Assembly (NCBI GenBank): GCA_017504995.1
Contig: JAFVQC010000026.1
Location: 1-33,858 of the forward strand
Source of the DNA: Clostridia bacterium
Lineage (GTDB): Bacteria > Bacillota > Clostridia > Oscillospirales > CAG-272
Length of the DNA: 33,858 nucleotides
Direction of reading: 5' to 3'
The notes below the pieces were generated by a model that did not search any database, was not told where the DNA came from, and saw only the letters and a program-made list of their open reading frames with translations. The first letter of the stretch is position 1. Every line of letters starts with the position of its first letter. A program made the position numbers and the translations under genes. Below, one piece after another: positions 1 through 8,021 of this stretch.

Positions 1-2152
1 TCAGACGAGCATTGGATTTGACCTGACCGAGACTGATCCCGATAACATCGGAACGGCGACGAAGATCGAGCTGCTTCATAAGAGCGTGATCGTAAATAAG
101 GAAAATGCGGACGTTCGTAGCTTTACCGATTTGCTTTCCAACAACGAGTACACGGTTCGCGTGACCTATACTTACGACCTAAACGATGGAACGGGCGCAC
201 AGACCAAGACGGCAGAGCTTGCGGTTAGAACCGAAGCCAAGACCGAGCCGACCTACGTTTTGAGCAACCCCACCAAGACCCAGACGAGCGTTGGATTTGA
301 CCTGACCGAGACTGATCCCGATAACATCGGAACGGCGACGAAGATCGAGTTGCTTCACAAGGGTGTGATCGAGAAAGAGGTGGGCGCGGATATCCGTAGC
401 TTTGCGGAGTTGCTTTCCAATAACGAGTACACGGTTCGCGTGACCTATACTTACGACCTAAACGACGGAACGGGCGCACAGACCAAGACGGCAGAGCTTG
501 CGGTTAGAACCGAAGCCAAGACCGAGCCGACCTATGTGATCGAAAACCCCACCAAGACCCAGACGAGCGTTGGATTTGACCTGACCGAGACCGACCCCGA
601 TAACATCGGAACGGCGACGAAGATCGAGCTTTGGAAGGACGGGCAGATCGTCAAGACTGCGGCGACCGTGGACGTGAGAAGCTTTACCGAGTTGACTTCT
701 TACAGCCAGTATACGTTGAAGATCACCTACACCTACGATCTGAACGACGGTACGGGTGTTCATGAAAAAACGGTGGAGCAGATATTCAACACCCCTGCGA
801 AGGAGATTACGGTGACGGATATTCGAATTGAGGGAAATGCGACGATTCATCTCGGGGAATCGGTCACGTTGAGGGTTACCGTCAACAATCCCGATTCGGT
901 TTCGATTTCCTCCTTTGTCATCAACGGTAAGACGGTATCGGCTACGGTATTTGGCGCAAGCAGTTATCTGGTGGAATATACCCCCGCCCTCGGTGGACGG
1001 GAATCGTTGAGCTGCTCGGCGGCGCTGTATGCCCTATATAACGAGACCTATTCCCAGAGCATCTCTTACGCGGATACCGACAGTATTTTGATCCTTGGGG
1101 ACGTCAGCATTGCCAAGGTCGAGCTACAGGCGGGAAAGAACGTATTTGAGGAAGGAGACGAAATCGTCGCCGTCGTGACCTTCATCGGTTCCGAAGGGTA
1201 TGAGATGAAGTCAATTGGTTTGAGTGGCAGCTATTCTTCTTCCCCGACGAGGTCTTTGACCAAGCTGACCGATACGACCTATTCCTTCGTTTTGCCGAAT
1301 AATACGTCGTCTATGGAGCTATATGAATATCAAATCGTGTCCGTTACTTACGGAATCGGATCAAGCACCGATACGGAGGAGATTACGAGTGAACGGTTGG
1401 CTTATGCGGTGATCCCACAACAAAATTCGGTAATTGATATCAGTACCCCCCAGCAGCTGCAAAATTTAAAAATGGGCAAGGCGTATCGTCTGGTAAAGGA
1501 TATTGATATGACGGGATTTGATTGGCAACCCTACGTATTCAGTGGCTATTTGGACGGAAACGGCTATAAAATCAAGAATCTGACGATCAACAATCTTGGT
1601 AATACAGCTCAACCAGATCGTGGAAAAGAGTTATGGTCTGCCGGGTTGTTTAGCCATTTTGGCGGCATAATGAAGGATGTGGTTCTGGAGAACGCAAGTA
1701 TTGAGATATTTGCTTCAAAAGATCAAGGCGCGCCGTATGCAGGATTCTTGTTCGGATTTACCGGGTTGTCTATGGCCGATGAGTATGATCAAGAAGAGGA
1801 CGCTCTTATATTAAACTGTTTCGTGCAAGGAAATATTACGGTTTACAGTCAAAATACAAGCATAGGATATGTGGGCGGTTTGATGGGAAACTGTTATGAT
1901 AGCTCCGTTTATATGTTAAATTGCGAATATATCGGAACGATTACGGTTACCGATCAGTCCAATGATGAATATACTATCGAACAGCTGCGCTCGTGTACAG
2001 ACCCGATATACATGAGTAACGGAACCATGGCTTATTGTACTGCCTACTGTGACGTTACTGTCAATGGAGTAACGGTTTTCGGCGAAGAGTATTCGAGCGA
2101 GTATTATAATCAGTGCAAATATTATGGCTACAGCCAACGCCCCAATCAATAA
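1..2152 (+). CDS. Repeat-containing surface/secreted protein, 5' truncated by window edge
   Basis: The frame is open from base 2, so only the C-terminal 716 residues are visible and the true start lies outside. Residues 1 to about 260 are three 93-residue units of Fn3-like beta character (TYTYDLNDGTG, TKTQTSVGFDLTETDPDNIG). The first two are almost identical and the third diverges in its second half. Next comes an Ig-like stretch (ITVTDIRIEGNATIHLGESVTLRV) and a second beta-rich domain. The C-terminal part from about residue 480 has 'STPQQLQNL..AYRLVKDIDM' and 'GYLDGNGYKIKNLTINN', typical of GLUG-type beta-helix modules in secreted proteins. There is no LPXTG motif or C-terminal membrane helix, so anchoring must come from the missing N-terminus or be absent. 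An adhesin-like extracellular role is inferred. The exact family is not recognised. Confidence 0.8.
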   Translation, partial: QTSIGFDLTETDPDNIGTATKIELLHKSVIVNKENADVRSFTDLLSNNEYTVRVTYTYDLNDGTGAQTKTAELAVRTEAKTEPTYVLSNPTKTQTSVGFDLTETDPDNIGTATKIELLHKGVIEKEVGADIRSFAELLSNNEYTVRVTYTYDLNDGTGAQTKTAELAVRTEAKTEPTYVIENPTKTQTSVGFDLTETDPDNIGTATKIELWKDGQIVKTAATVDVRSFTELTSYSQYTLKITYTYDLNDGTGVHEKTVEQIFNTPAKEITVTDIRIEGNATIHLGESVTLRVTVNNPDSVSISSFVINGKTVSATVFGASSYLVEYTPALGGRESLSCSAALYALYNETYSQSISYADTDSILILGDVSIAKVELQAGKNVFEEGDEIVAVVTFIGSEGYEMKSIGLSGSYSSSPTRSLTKLTDTTYSFVLPNNTSSMELYEYQIVSVTYGIGSSTDTEEITSERLAYAVIPQQNSVIDISTPQQLQNLKMGKAYRLVKDIDMTGFDWQPYVFSGYLDGNGYKIKNLTINNLGNTAQPDRGKELWSAGLFSHFGGIMKDVVLENASIEIFASKDQGAPYAGFLFGFTGLSMADEYDQEEDALILNCFVQGNITVYSQNTSIGYVGGLMGNCYDSSVYMLNCEYIGTITVTDQSNDEYTIEQLRSCTDPIYMSNGTMAYCTAYCDVTVNGVTVFGEEYSSEYYNQCKYYGYSQRPNQ
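2..800 (+). repeat. Three 279-bp tandem coding repeats
   Basis: Units begin at 2, 281 and 560, each at the same CAGACGAGC motif, giving an exact 279-bp (93-codon) period. Copies 1 and 2 are near-identical at nucleotide level, including silent positions. The exception is a short window (about 80-135 in copy 1, 355-415 in copy 2) encoding LLHKSVIVNKENADVRSFTD versus LLHKGVIEKEVGADIRSFAE. Copy 3 keeps the 5' half and then diverges. More copies probably lie upstream of the window. Confidence 0.92.
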
Positions 2153-2159
2153 TTTTTTC

Positions 2160-2195
2160 GAGCAGGCACACACCCGTGTGCCTGCTCTTCCTCTG
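2160..2195 (+). terminator. Hairpin terminator after the surface protein gene
   Basis: A perfect 12-bp stem (2160-2171 with 2176-2187) around the loop ACCC starts 8 bases after the stop codon. The following tract (TTCCTCTG) is only weakly T-rich. The 3' arm is duplicated at 2473-2485, where it is followed by TTTTT, so the original T-tract may have been displaced by insertion of the repeat in between. Confidence 0.6.
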
Positions 2196-2281
2196 TCGAA
2201 AAAGGCAACTATATACCGATCATAAGATTTGTCGAAGATCATCCACCCTCTCCGTTCGGTTGCGGTTGACCTTTGCTTCTT

Positions 2282-2425
2282 GGACCGTCGAGGACGCCGG
2301 TCCCTACAGTCTCTTTTTCAATATCATTTTCGAGAATCCAAACAATCACGATTTTCCCTTGTTTCAAAAGAACGGTGTCCGAAGACATTTTTGAATCTTG
2401 TAGGGACCGGCGTCCTCGACGGTCC
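2282..2425. repeat. B-hairpin repeat, paired inverted copies (GGACCG stem)
   Basis: Inverted terminal arms (2282-2309 and the reverse complement ending at 2425) enclose about 90 bp. Each arm is itself a hairpin: GGACCG, loop TCGAGGACGC, CGGTCC, then CTACA. The internal right half (TTCAAAAGAA.GGTGTCCGA, then TTTTTGAATCTTGTAGGG) matches the element at 3989-4133. No protein-coding role is supported. The rest of the 2190-2520 spacer shows only a repeated GGTTGCGGTT linker. Confidence 0.8.
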
Positions 2426-2521
2426 ATTTCGTCTCGCACTTTGGTTGCGGTTCTTGCCCTCGTAGATCCCGATGTGCCTGCTCTTTTTATGGAGATTTTT
2501 TGAAAAACATTTCAAAAAAGA

Positions 2522-2550
2522 TTGCGAAACGGGCAGAAGTGTGATATAAT
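2522..2550 (+). promoter_or_regulatory. Sigma-A promoter for the 92-residue membrane protein
   Basis: TTGCGA at 2522-2527, a 17-nt spacer and TATAAT at 2545-2550, preceded by A/T-rich DNA. It lies about 70 bp before the start codon at 2618. Confidence 0.7.
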
Positions 2551-2617
2551 AAAAGCAATGAGGGACAATAGAGAACCATACGACCCGAAACGCTATAAAA
2601 ATAAAGGAGATCAAAAA

Positions 2618-2896
2618 ATGAGCATTGCAAAAGTATTGAAGAAGAATCCCGAGATCATCATCGTTGCGGCGGCAGGCGCGGTTGCTTTGGCGGGCGCGGT
2701 AGTGGCGACCGTTTGCATCGTGAAGAAGAGCAAGGCGAAAAAGGCGGAGGCAAGAGCGTTGGATATTCTGGAAGCATCCGAGGCGCTGGCTGAGCTTGAG
2801 GCTGAATTGGACGAGTTGAAGGACGAGGTTGCCGAGGTGGAGGACGCTGTGGAAGCGGTCACCGAAGAAGTGGTTGAGGAAGCCGTCGAGGCTTGA
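2618..2896 (+). CDS. Small single-pass membrane protein with acidic coiled-coil tail (92 aa)
   Basis: The start is set by AAAGGAGA 7-8 bases before ATG at 2618; the longer open frame upstream lacks such a site. Residues about 11-31 form one hydrophobic, Ala/Val/Gly-rich membrane helix (IIIVAAAGAVALAGAVVATVCIV). A basic patch follows (KKSKAKKAEAR), then a Glu-rich heptad-like helix (EASEALAELEAELDELKDEVAEVEDAVEAVTEEV). Such proteins are often small cell-envelope proteins of unknown function, and no family is recognised. It may be co-transcribed with the hydrolase 38 bp downstream. Confidence 0.75.
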   Translation: MSIAKVLKKNPEIIIVAAAGAVALAGAVVATVCIVKKSKAKKAEARALDILEASEALAELEAELDELKDEVAEVEDAVEAVTEEVVEEAVEA

Positions 2897-2934
2897 TCGG
2901 CTCTTGCAAGCGACGATCGGATTGGTAGAAAACA

Positions 2935-3720
2935 ATGATTGAGTTGACGTTTTTGGGGACTTGCTCGGGGACGGAGCCGATGCCGAACCGCCATCACAGC
3001 TGTGTGGTGATGGAGATCGGAGGACGGTATTATTGGTTTGACGCGGGAGAGAATTGCTCTCACGCGGCGTACACCTCGGGCATCGACGTTTCCCGTATTC
3101 GCGCCGTTTTTATTTCCCATATGCACGTGGATCATATCGGCGGACTTGCCAATCTTCTTTTTACCGTTCACAAGGTTGCGAAGGTGAAGAAGCGGCGGCA
3201 TATCAATGACAATTCCTACGACGTTTTCGTTCCCGATCTTAAGCTTTTTGGCGCAGTCAAGGAGATTGCAGGATTTGGTACGCGAATTCTGTCGGGTAGC
3301 TCCGGCGTTTTTCCCTACGAGCACGAGGTGAAGGACGGCGTGATCTTTGAGGACGATGCGGTTCGCGTAACGGCATTGCATAACGCCCACTTGAAGGAGA
3401 CGGGTGAGGACGGTTGGCATTCCTATTCCTATCTGATCGAGGCGGAAGGGAAGCGGATCGTTTATTCGGGTGACGTAAAAACGCCGAAGGAGCTTGACGC
3501 GTATCTTGCGAAGGGGTGTGACGTTCTCATTATGGAGACGGGTCACCATTCCGTAGAGGACGTATGCGGCTACGCCAAGGAGCAAAAGGTCAAAAAGCTA
3601 CTCTTGACCCATCACGGCAGAGAGATACTCGGAGACATCGCGGGCGCGGAGCAGAGGCTTCCTTCTTTGCATTCCGACGCGAAGATCTGTCACGACGGCG
3701 ATCGGATATGCCTTTCATAA
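2935..3720 (+). CDS. Metallo-beta-lactamase-fold hydrolase (RNase Z-like)
   Basis: The protein has 261 residues. The N-terminus (MIELTFLGTCSGTEPMPNRHHSC) and the zinc motif HMHVDH at residues 62-67 define the metallo-beta-lactamase superfamily. Further metal ligands are likely the Asp of the YSGDVKTP segment and the late His in LLTHHG. The general layout resembles RNase Z/ElaC and related phosphodiesterases, but the extended exosite arm of true RNase Z is not evident, so the substrate is left open. The ribosome binding site is weak (GGTAGAAAACA), consistent with coupling to the small gene 38 bp upstream. A strong terminator follows. Confidence 0.85.
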   Translation: MIELTFLGTCSGTEPMPNRHHSCVVMEIGGRYYWFDAGENCSHAAYTSGIDVSRIRAVFISHMHVDHIGGLANLLFTVHKVAKVKKRRHINDNSYDVFVPDLKLFGAVKEIAGFGTRILSGSSGVFPYEHEVKDGVIFEDDAVRVTALHNAHLKETGEDGWHSYSYLIEAEGKRIVYSGDVKTPKELDAYLAKGCDVLIMETGHHSVEDVCGYAKEQKVKKLLLTHHGREILGDIAGAEQRLPSLHSDAKICHDGDRICLS

Positions 3721-3735
3721 CAATCAAATAAAAAA

Positions 3736-3788
3736 GCCCCCTTGGTCTGTAGCCGATTCGGTACAGGCAAGGGGGAGCGTTTTTTTGT
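3736..3788 (+). terminator. Rho-independent terminator
   Basis: GCCCCCTTG pairs with CAAGGGGGAGC. A second internal pairing is CTGTA with TACAG. The structure is followed by GTTTTTTTGTTG and starts 15 bases after the hydrolase stop codon. Confidence 0.85.
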
Positions 3789-3806
3789 TGTGAAACTTGG
3801 TTTCTT

Positions 3807-3922
3807 GGGTCGTCGAGGCGCCGACCCCTACGGGTTTTACATAAATTTTATGGTTCTTCGGTTCGCCGTTTGTTTGCGGAAATTCGATTGTTTTTTCAGG
3901 AGCACCAAGGCGCTCCCCTACC
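3807..3922. repeat. Two solitary B hairpins (GGGTCG and GGAGC stems)
   Basis: GGGTCG (3807-3812), a 9-nt loop and CGACCC (3822-3827), then CTACG. About 90 bp later, GGAGC (3899-3903), an 8-nt loop and GCTCC (3912-3916), then CCTACC. Each hairpin is followed by an A/T-rich linker (TTTACATAAATTTTATGG or TTTCATCAAAATTTATTG) and a GTTCGCCG.TTGTTT motif. These linkers recur beside other copies in the window. Confidence 0.7.
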
Positions 3923-3988
3923 GTGTTTCATCAAAATTTATTGTTCTCGGTTCGCCGATTGTTTACGGAATTTTGTTTGTTTTCATGC

Positions 3989-4133
3989 GGACAGTCGAGG
4001 ACGCCTGTCCCTACAGTTTCTTGAAAAATGTCGCGTTGCGGCTTACCGTTTCTTTACCATTTGCATTTACTTCAAAAGAATGGTGTCCGATCATTTTTTT
4101 GAATCTTGTAGGGACAGGCGTCCTCGACTGTCC
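3989..4133. repeat. B-hairpin repeat, paired inverted copies (GGACAG stem)
   Basis: Left arm GGACAG/CTGTCC at 3989-4010 followed by CTACAG. The right arm is its inverted copy ending at 4133. The 145-bp element shares its internal right half with the one at 2282-2425, yet both stem strands have changed together (GGACCG/CGGTCC versus GGACAG/CTGTCC). The remaining 4134-4216 shows no gene. Confidence 0.8.
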
Positions 4134-4216
4134 GCATGAAATATTGTTCGCCGATTGTTGTGGAATGCCACAGGGGGGCTATTGCAAGCCACCTACGCGG
4201 CTGGTGATCATGATTT

Positions 4217-5068
4217 TTATTTTACGAGGGTGGCAAAACGGATCGAGGTGATGGTCACGGGGGTCAGAGGCTTGTCGTTGGCATCGGTCTTGACGGCGGC
4301 GATCTCGTCGATCAGCTCCAAGCCGAAGATGACCTTACCGAAGGCGGCGTATTGACCGTCCAGGTGCTTCTGCGTGCCCTGACAGATAAAGAACTGGGAG
4401 GACGCGGAGTTTTTGCTCTGGCTTCTTGCCATGGAAATCACGCCGTTGGTATGCTTGAGGTCGTTTTGGATTCCGTTGGCGGAGAATTCGCCCTTGATCT
4501 TATCCTTGGAGCCGCCCGTGCCCGTTCCGAGGGGGTCGCCGCCTTGGATCATGAAGTTCTCAATGATGCGGTGGAAGATCAGTCCGTCGTAGAATTTTTC
4601 CGAGACGAGCTTCTGGAAGTTTGCCACGGTGATGGGGGCGGTATCGGGATACAGCTCAATGACCATGTTGCCGTAGCCTTCGACCTTTAAGATGACGTAG
4701 TTGGTTGCGGTTTCGGATTCGGTTGCAAATTCCGCCAGCTTTCGATCACTTTCTTTTTGCTTTTCGGTGCGGAAGCTTTCTTCGTAGCTCGTCAATTCCT
4801 GTTTGAGGGCGGAGAGCTTGTTCTCAAAGTCCTTTCCTTTGGGCTTGGTTTCTCCAATCTTGGTTTCCAGCTCGGTGATCTTTGCCTTCAACTCGTTGAA
4901 GGCTTCGGCATCCGACTCGAATCGTTCCAGTTGCGTTTTCAGGGCAGTTACCTCTGCCGAAAGCTCGTCCAGCTTCGCCTGATATTCCTTGTTGGCGCAG
5001 GCGCTCATGCTAAAGAGGCAAAAAATCAATGCCAGAATCAAACATAACAGTCGTTTCATACGTTTCAT
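4217..5068 (-). CDS. Cyclophilin-type peptidyl-prolyl isomerase, lipoprotein
   Basis: The protein has 283 residues. The start at 5068 follows AAGGAGA and gives MKRMKRLLCLILALIFCLFSMSACANK, a lipoprotein signal with lipobox ending at Cys. Residues about 27-100 are a coiled coil of heptads (KLDELSAEVTALKTQLERFE, ELKAKITELETKIGE). The C-terminal half is a complete cyclophilin domain: VIELYPDTAPITVANFQKLV, FHRIIENFMIQGGDPLGTGTGG, NGVISMARS, ASSQFFICQ, LDGQYAAFGKVI. The catalytic Arg (FHR) and the QFF motif are present. It probably assists folding of secreted proteins at the outer face of the membrane, with the coiled coil as spacer or oligomeriser. Confidence 0.92.
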   Translation of the reverse strand: MKRMKRLLCLILALIFCLFSMSACANKEYQAKLDELSAEVTALKTQLERFESDAEAFNELKAKITELETKIGETKPKGKDFENKLSALKQELTSYEESFRTEKQKESDRKLAEFATESETATNYVILKVEGYGNMVIELYPDTAPITVANFQKLVSEKFYDGLIFHRIIENFMIQGGDPLGTGTGGSKDKIKGEFSANGIQNDLKHTNGVISMARSQSKNSASSQFFICQGTQKHLDGQYAAFGKVIFGLELIDEIAAVKTDANDKPLTPVTITSIRFATLVK

Positions 5069-5114
5069 TCCCGTTCTCCTTTTTGGGTGAGATTTTTCAA
5101 ATATTACAACCATC

Positions 5115-5143
5115 ATTGTAACAGATTCGGGGGCCTTTGTCAA
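5115..5143 (-). promoter_or_regulatory. Sigma-A promoter for the cyclophilin gene
   Basis: On the minus strand, TTGACA (5143-5138), a 17-nt spacer and TACAAT (5120-5115), about 45 bp before the start codon. Confidence 0.8.
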
Positions 5144-5252
5144 GATTTTTTCTGAAAACGAAATAAAAGCCTTGAGAAAAATCATACTATTCAATGAATT
5201 GACTCCCACAAGGCTCGTGGAGGTGTCGAATGTTGGGGAAGGAGAGGGAAGA

Positions 5253-6350
5253 ATGGAAGAAAAGAACGATGGAGACAGATGGCAGACGAGGGCGTCAAAG
5301 CTGTTTTGTCTCTTGGCGATCGCCTTGCTCGTTTACTTGACGCTTCGGTATGCGGGGGGCGTGCTGTTGGTGTTTTCGATCGCGTGGGCGGTGGCGGCGG
5401 TCATTGATCCCTTGGCTCGAAAAACCGAACAAAGGATCGGACTCCCAAGAAAGCTATGGGCGGTTCTTTACGTGATTCTGTTGCTTGTTTTCTTGGGGGT
5501 TGGCATTTTTTGGATCGTCAGCCGTCTTGCGAGGGAGCTGGAGGGCTTGATGGCGTGGCTTGGAGAGCATGCCCCCGTGATCGTGGGGAAGATCGGCGAG
5601 GGGGTGGCGTATCTTGGAGAGCTTCCCGCAAAATGGACGGGAGAGGCACAAAGCGCCTCGGCAGAGCAGCTTCGGGAGTCCTTGACGGGCATGCTTCTTG
5701 GGGTGATGAATGATTTCGCGGAAAGCTTCGGCGGGCGGATCACCGCGCTTCTTGGGGGGCTGCTCCGCATGGCGCCCGAGGCGCTCATTACGGTTGTGGT
5801 GACGGTGATGGCGTGCTTTTATCTGAGCATGGATTATCGGGGAATACGGGACCGTCTGATCGGTATGCTCCCTTCGACCTCGGCGCAAACGGCGCATCGG
5901 GTGCGCATACGGGCGGCAAGCGCGATCCGCGGCTATCTGCGCGCGTACGTGGTTTTGTTTTTGTTGACCTTCGTACAGATCTTCGTGGGACTCTTGATCT
6001 TACGGCAACGCTATGCGTTTCTTTTGGCAATTTTGATTGCTCTGATCGATATTTTGCCCGTGTTGGGAACGGGAACGGTTCTGATCCCGTGGGCAATCGT
6101 ATCCTTGCTTTTGAAAAACTATTCCTTTGGCTTCGGCTTGTTGATCCTATACGGCGTAGTTACCGTGGTGCGGCAGATCGCAGAGCCGCATCTGGTGGGG
6201 GGGAGTCTTGGACTGCATCCCTTGGCTTCCTTGTTCTTCATGTTCTTGGGATTTCAGCTCTTCGGTGTGTTCGGTATGCTGCTGGGACCTGCCGCCGCTT
6301 TCATTGCCAAGGAATTTTTCGTTCCTTCCAAACGGGAAACAGAGTCGTAA
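5253..6350 (+). CDS. AI-2E family (YtvI-like) polytopic membrane protein
   Basis: The start at 5253 (MEEKNDGDRWQ) follows GGAAGGAGAGGGA; the frame extends 27 codons further upstream without such a site. The 365 residues show an N-terminal hydrophobic pair, an amphipathic stretch (LARELEGLMAWLGEHAPVIVGKIGEGV), a helix before YLSMDYRGIRDRLIGMLP, and the family signature region LLILRQRYAFLLAILIALIDILPVLGTGTVLIPWAI. The C-terminus ends VRQIAEPHLVGGSLGLHPLASLFFMFLGFQLFG..LLGPAAAFIAKEFF. This matches PF01594, which includes the TqsA exporter and the sporulation protein YtvI. Which substrate or process it serves cannot be read from sequence. It is divergent from the cyclophilin gene. Confidence 0.9.
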   Translation: MEEKNDGDRWQTRASKLFCLLAIALLVYLTLRYAGGVLLVFSIAWAVAAVIDPLARKTEQRIGLPRKLWAVLYVILLLVFLGVGIFWIVSRLARELEGLMAWLGEHAPVIVGKIGEGVAYLGELPAKWTGEAQSASAEQLRESLTGMLLGVMNDFAESFGGRITALLGGLLRMAPEALITVVVTVMACFYLSMDYRGIRDRLIGMLPSTSAQTAHRVRIRAASAIRGYLRAYVVLFLLTFVQIFVGLLILRQRYAFLLAILIALIDILPVLGTGTVLIPWAIVSLLLKNYSFGFGLLILYGVVTVVRQIAEPHLVGGSLGLHPLASLFFMFLGFQLFGVFGMLLGPAAAFIAKEFFVPSKRETES

Positions 6351-6374
6351 TATGTCGAGATTTTATAAAAAGAA

Positions 6375-6403
6375 TTGACAACCGTCGCTTTTTGTAGTAT
6401 AAT
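6375..6403 (+). promoter_or_regulatory. Sigma-A promoter for the zinc-ribbon membrane protein
   Basis: TTGACA at 6375-6380, a 17-nt spacer and TATAAT at 6398-6403, 50 bp before the start codon at 6454. Confidence 0.85.
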
Positions 6404-6453
6404 GAAATCGTAACGTTAAAAACGGAATTTTATGATACGAAGGAGAGACCGAT

Positions 6454-6933
6454 ATGTATTGTAAGTATTGCGGCGCGCAGATTTCAGATGACGCAAGATT
6501 TTGTCAGGCTTGCGGTCGGGCGCAGGATATGACCTCGGCGAAGGCGGAGAAGGATCCGTTTGACGAGCAGGAGAAGGCGTGGGGAGATCCTACGGCAACG
6601 GCGCAGAATGACTCTGTTGATCTCGCCGCGAAGAAAAGACGGGAAGGATTGGCAATCGAGACCCTGACGTGGGGTATTGTCAGCTTGGCTCTTACTTTGT
6701 TTGCTTCCTTTTTTATCCTTGGCTTTATTTTCTCGTTTATTGCCAAGAAAAAGGCAAATCAGTACGAGACCGAGTTTGGCGAGTCCGACGATATTCGCGT
6801 CCGTTTGGGGCGGATCTTTGGGACGATCAGCTTTATTATGGGCTTAGTGCTTTCTATTATCGTGGGAATTTGTTTGATTCTATTTCTGTTTGCGATTGGA
6901 CTTGGGATCTTTTCCGGACTGTTGTTCTTTTGA
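6454..6933 (+). CDS. Zinc-ribbon membrane protein (159 aa)
   Basis: An N-terminal double-knuckle zinc ribbon (residues 1-22: CKYCG, 12 residues, CQACG) is followed by a charged linker of about 45 residues. Two strongly hydrophobic segments come next (about 70-97, IVSLALTLFASFFILGFIFSFIAKKK, and about 125-155), so the zinc ribbon is probably cytoplasmic. This zinc_ribbon_2 plus membrane-anchor architecture is common in Clostridia, and its function is unknown. GAAGGAGAG lies 8 bases before ATG. A gene with the same layout and an extra extracellular domain is present at 23395. Confidence 0.8.
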   Translation: MYCKYCGAQISDDARFCQACGRAQDMTSAKAEKDPFDEQEKAWGDPTATAQNDSVDLAAKKRREGLAIETLTWGIVSLALTLFASFFILGFIFSFIAKKKANQYETEFGESDDIRVRLGRIFGTISFIMGLVLSIIVGICLILFLFAIGLGIFSGLLFF

Positions 6934-6944
6934 CTTGTAAAATA

Positions 6945-6988
6945 CGCCGCGCTGATGTCTTACGATATCAGCGCGGCGCGCTTTTTAT
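6945..6988. terminator. Bidirectional terminator between convergent genes
   Basis: A perfect 12-bp stem CGCCGCGCTGAT / ATCAGCGCGGCG (6945-6956, 6967-6978) with a 10-nt loop is followed by CGCTTTTTATTTTT on the plus strand. On the minus strand the tail is GTATTTTACAAG, weaker. It serves the zinc-ribbon gene and probably the AraC gene, whose stop lies at 6985. Confidence 0.85.
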
Positions 6989-7893
6989 TTTTGGCGTGTC
7001 CGATATTGGGCGGGGGAGATGCCGTATTTGTCCTTAAAGGCGCGGCTGAAGGTGTAGATCGAGGAATAGTGGAGCAGGTCGGCGATGTTGGTAATGCTCA
7101 GGTCCTGCTCTGCAAGAAGCAGTCTTGCGGTCTCCAGCCGTCGGTTGCGGTAGTAATCCGCCAACGTGCCGCCCGTGATCTTGTGAAAGAGGGCGGAAAG
7201 ATAGCTGTAATTATAATTGGTGTCAAGAGCCAATTCTTCCAGTCCCGTCATGGTATAAATATGGGTATCGATGTAGTTCATCAGGCGCAAGCACAGGGTT
7301 TGGGCTTCGGTGATCTTCGTTTGAGAAAAATCGGCGGAGTCGGGAGAAAAGTTCCGCACCAGTCGGATCAATACCTGCGAGAAGAGCGCGCCGAGAAGCT
7401 TTTCCGAATAGCGGTCGTTCCGTTCAATCTCGCTGATGGCGCTTCGGATCAAGGCAGAGATCGTCTCGTCCCGAATGATTCGACGGTCGGCAGGCATATG
7501 GGTCCGCATGATTCGATCCAGATCGGCGGATAGGTCGTCGTCCGTCGTGCCAAAGGCGAAAAAGTCGTATTTCAGCGGTTGATGCGCGTCGGAAACGATG
7601 CCGTGAAAATCGCAGGGGAAGGAAAGATAAATATCTCCGAGAGAGACGGGGATTTCCGCGTCTCCCGTAGAAACGATTCCTTTTCCCTCGGTTACAATGG
7701 TCAGCTCAAACCAATTGATATGGGCGTGCTTGGCAACTACCGTTTCCTCGGTGCACCAAAGTCGTCCCAGTTGAAACAAGAGACAGCTGCCAAAGGGGCG
7801 GGGATCGGCAAGATAGTGCTTATCCAGATGATATTTCTTTTTTTGAATGGTGACTTCTTCCACGGGAAGGATTCGATCGGGAATTTGCCTCAT
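6985..7893 (-). CDS. AraC family transcriptional regulator
   Basis: The protein has 302 residues. ATG at 7893 sits 6 bases after AGGAGG; a TTG two codons earlier abuts the site and is unlikely to be used. The N-terminal cupin-like sensor (about 20-130) contains HAHINWFELTIVTEGKGIVSTGDAEIPVSLGDIYLSFP, typical of sugar-responsive AraC regulators. The C-terminal 100 residues hold two helix-turn-helix motifs: LEELALDTNYNYSYLSALFHKITGGTLADYYRNRRLETARLLL, then ITNIADLLHYSSIYTFSRAFKDKYGISPAQYR. It is divergent from the Gfo/Idh/MocA oxidoreductase at 8099, its most likely target. The inducer is unknown but is presumably a sugar or polyol. Confidence 0.93.
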   Translation of the reverse strand: MRQIPDRILPVEEVTIQKKKYHLDKHYLADPRPFGSCLLFQLGRLWCTEETVVAKHAHINWFELTIVTEGKGIVSTGDAEIPVSLGDIYLSFPCDFHGIVSDAHQPLKYDFFAFGTTDDDLSADLDRIMRTHMPADRRIIRDETISALIRSAISEIERNDRYSEKLLGALFSQVLIRLVRNFSPDSADFSQTKITEAQTLCLRLMNYIDTHIYTMTGLEELALDTNYNYSYLSALFHKITGGTLADYYRNRRLETARLLLAEQDLSITNIADLLHYSSIYTFSRAFKDKYGISPAQYRTRQK

Positions 7894-7919
7894 TGCCAAC
7901 CTCCTTTTCTTTTTATGTC

Positions 7920-7948
7920 ATTATACAACAAGAACGGTATACTGTCAA
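7920..7948 (-). promoter_or_regulatory. Sigma-A promoter for the AraC regulator
   Basis: On the minus strand, TTGACA (7948-7943), a 17-nt spacer and TATAAT (7925-7920), 27 bp from the start codon. Confidence 0.85.
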
Positions 7949-8021
7949 TAAAATATTAAATATTTGAATCAAAAATGATAAAAAAACAAAGTAATGCAAA
8001 ACATTCTCCAAAAAAACGCTA

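Noticed and set aside
2..800. CRISPR array in the 279-bp repeats
   Set aside because: The repeats are coding, in frame, with no spacers, and are far too long.
2229..2503. Short open frames across the spacer repeats, with a DACPYS-type peptide
   Set aside because: The frames arise from the B-hairpin arms (GTCGAGGACGCC...CCCTAC) and recur in different frames at 3742, 3870 and 22848. No conserved start or ribosome binding site was seen.
5172..5252. An N-terminal extension of the AI-2E family protein
   Set aside because: The extra 27 codons lack a ribosome binding site at their start, while GGAAGGAGAGGGA sits directly before ATG at 5253.
7950..8020. A defined AraC binding site
   Set aside because: The region is A/T-rich and no convincing pair of direct half-sites could be aligned by eye.
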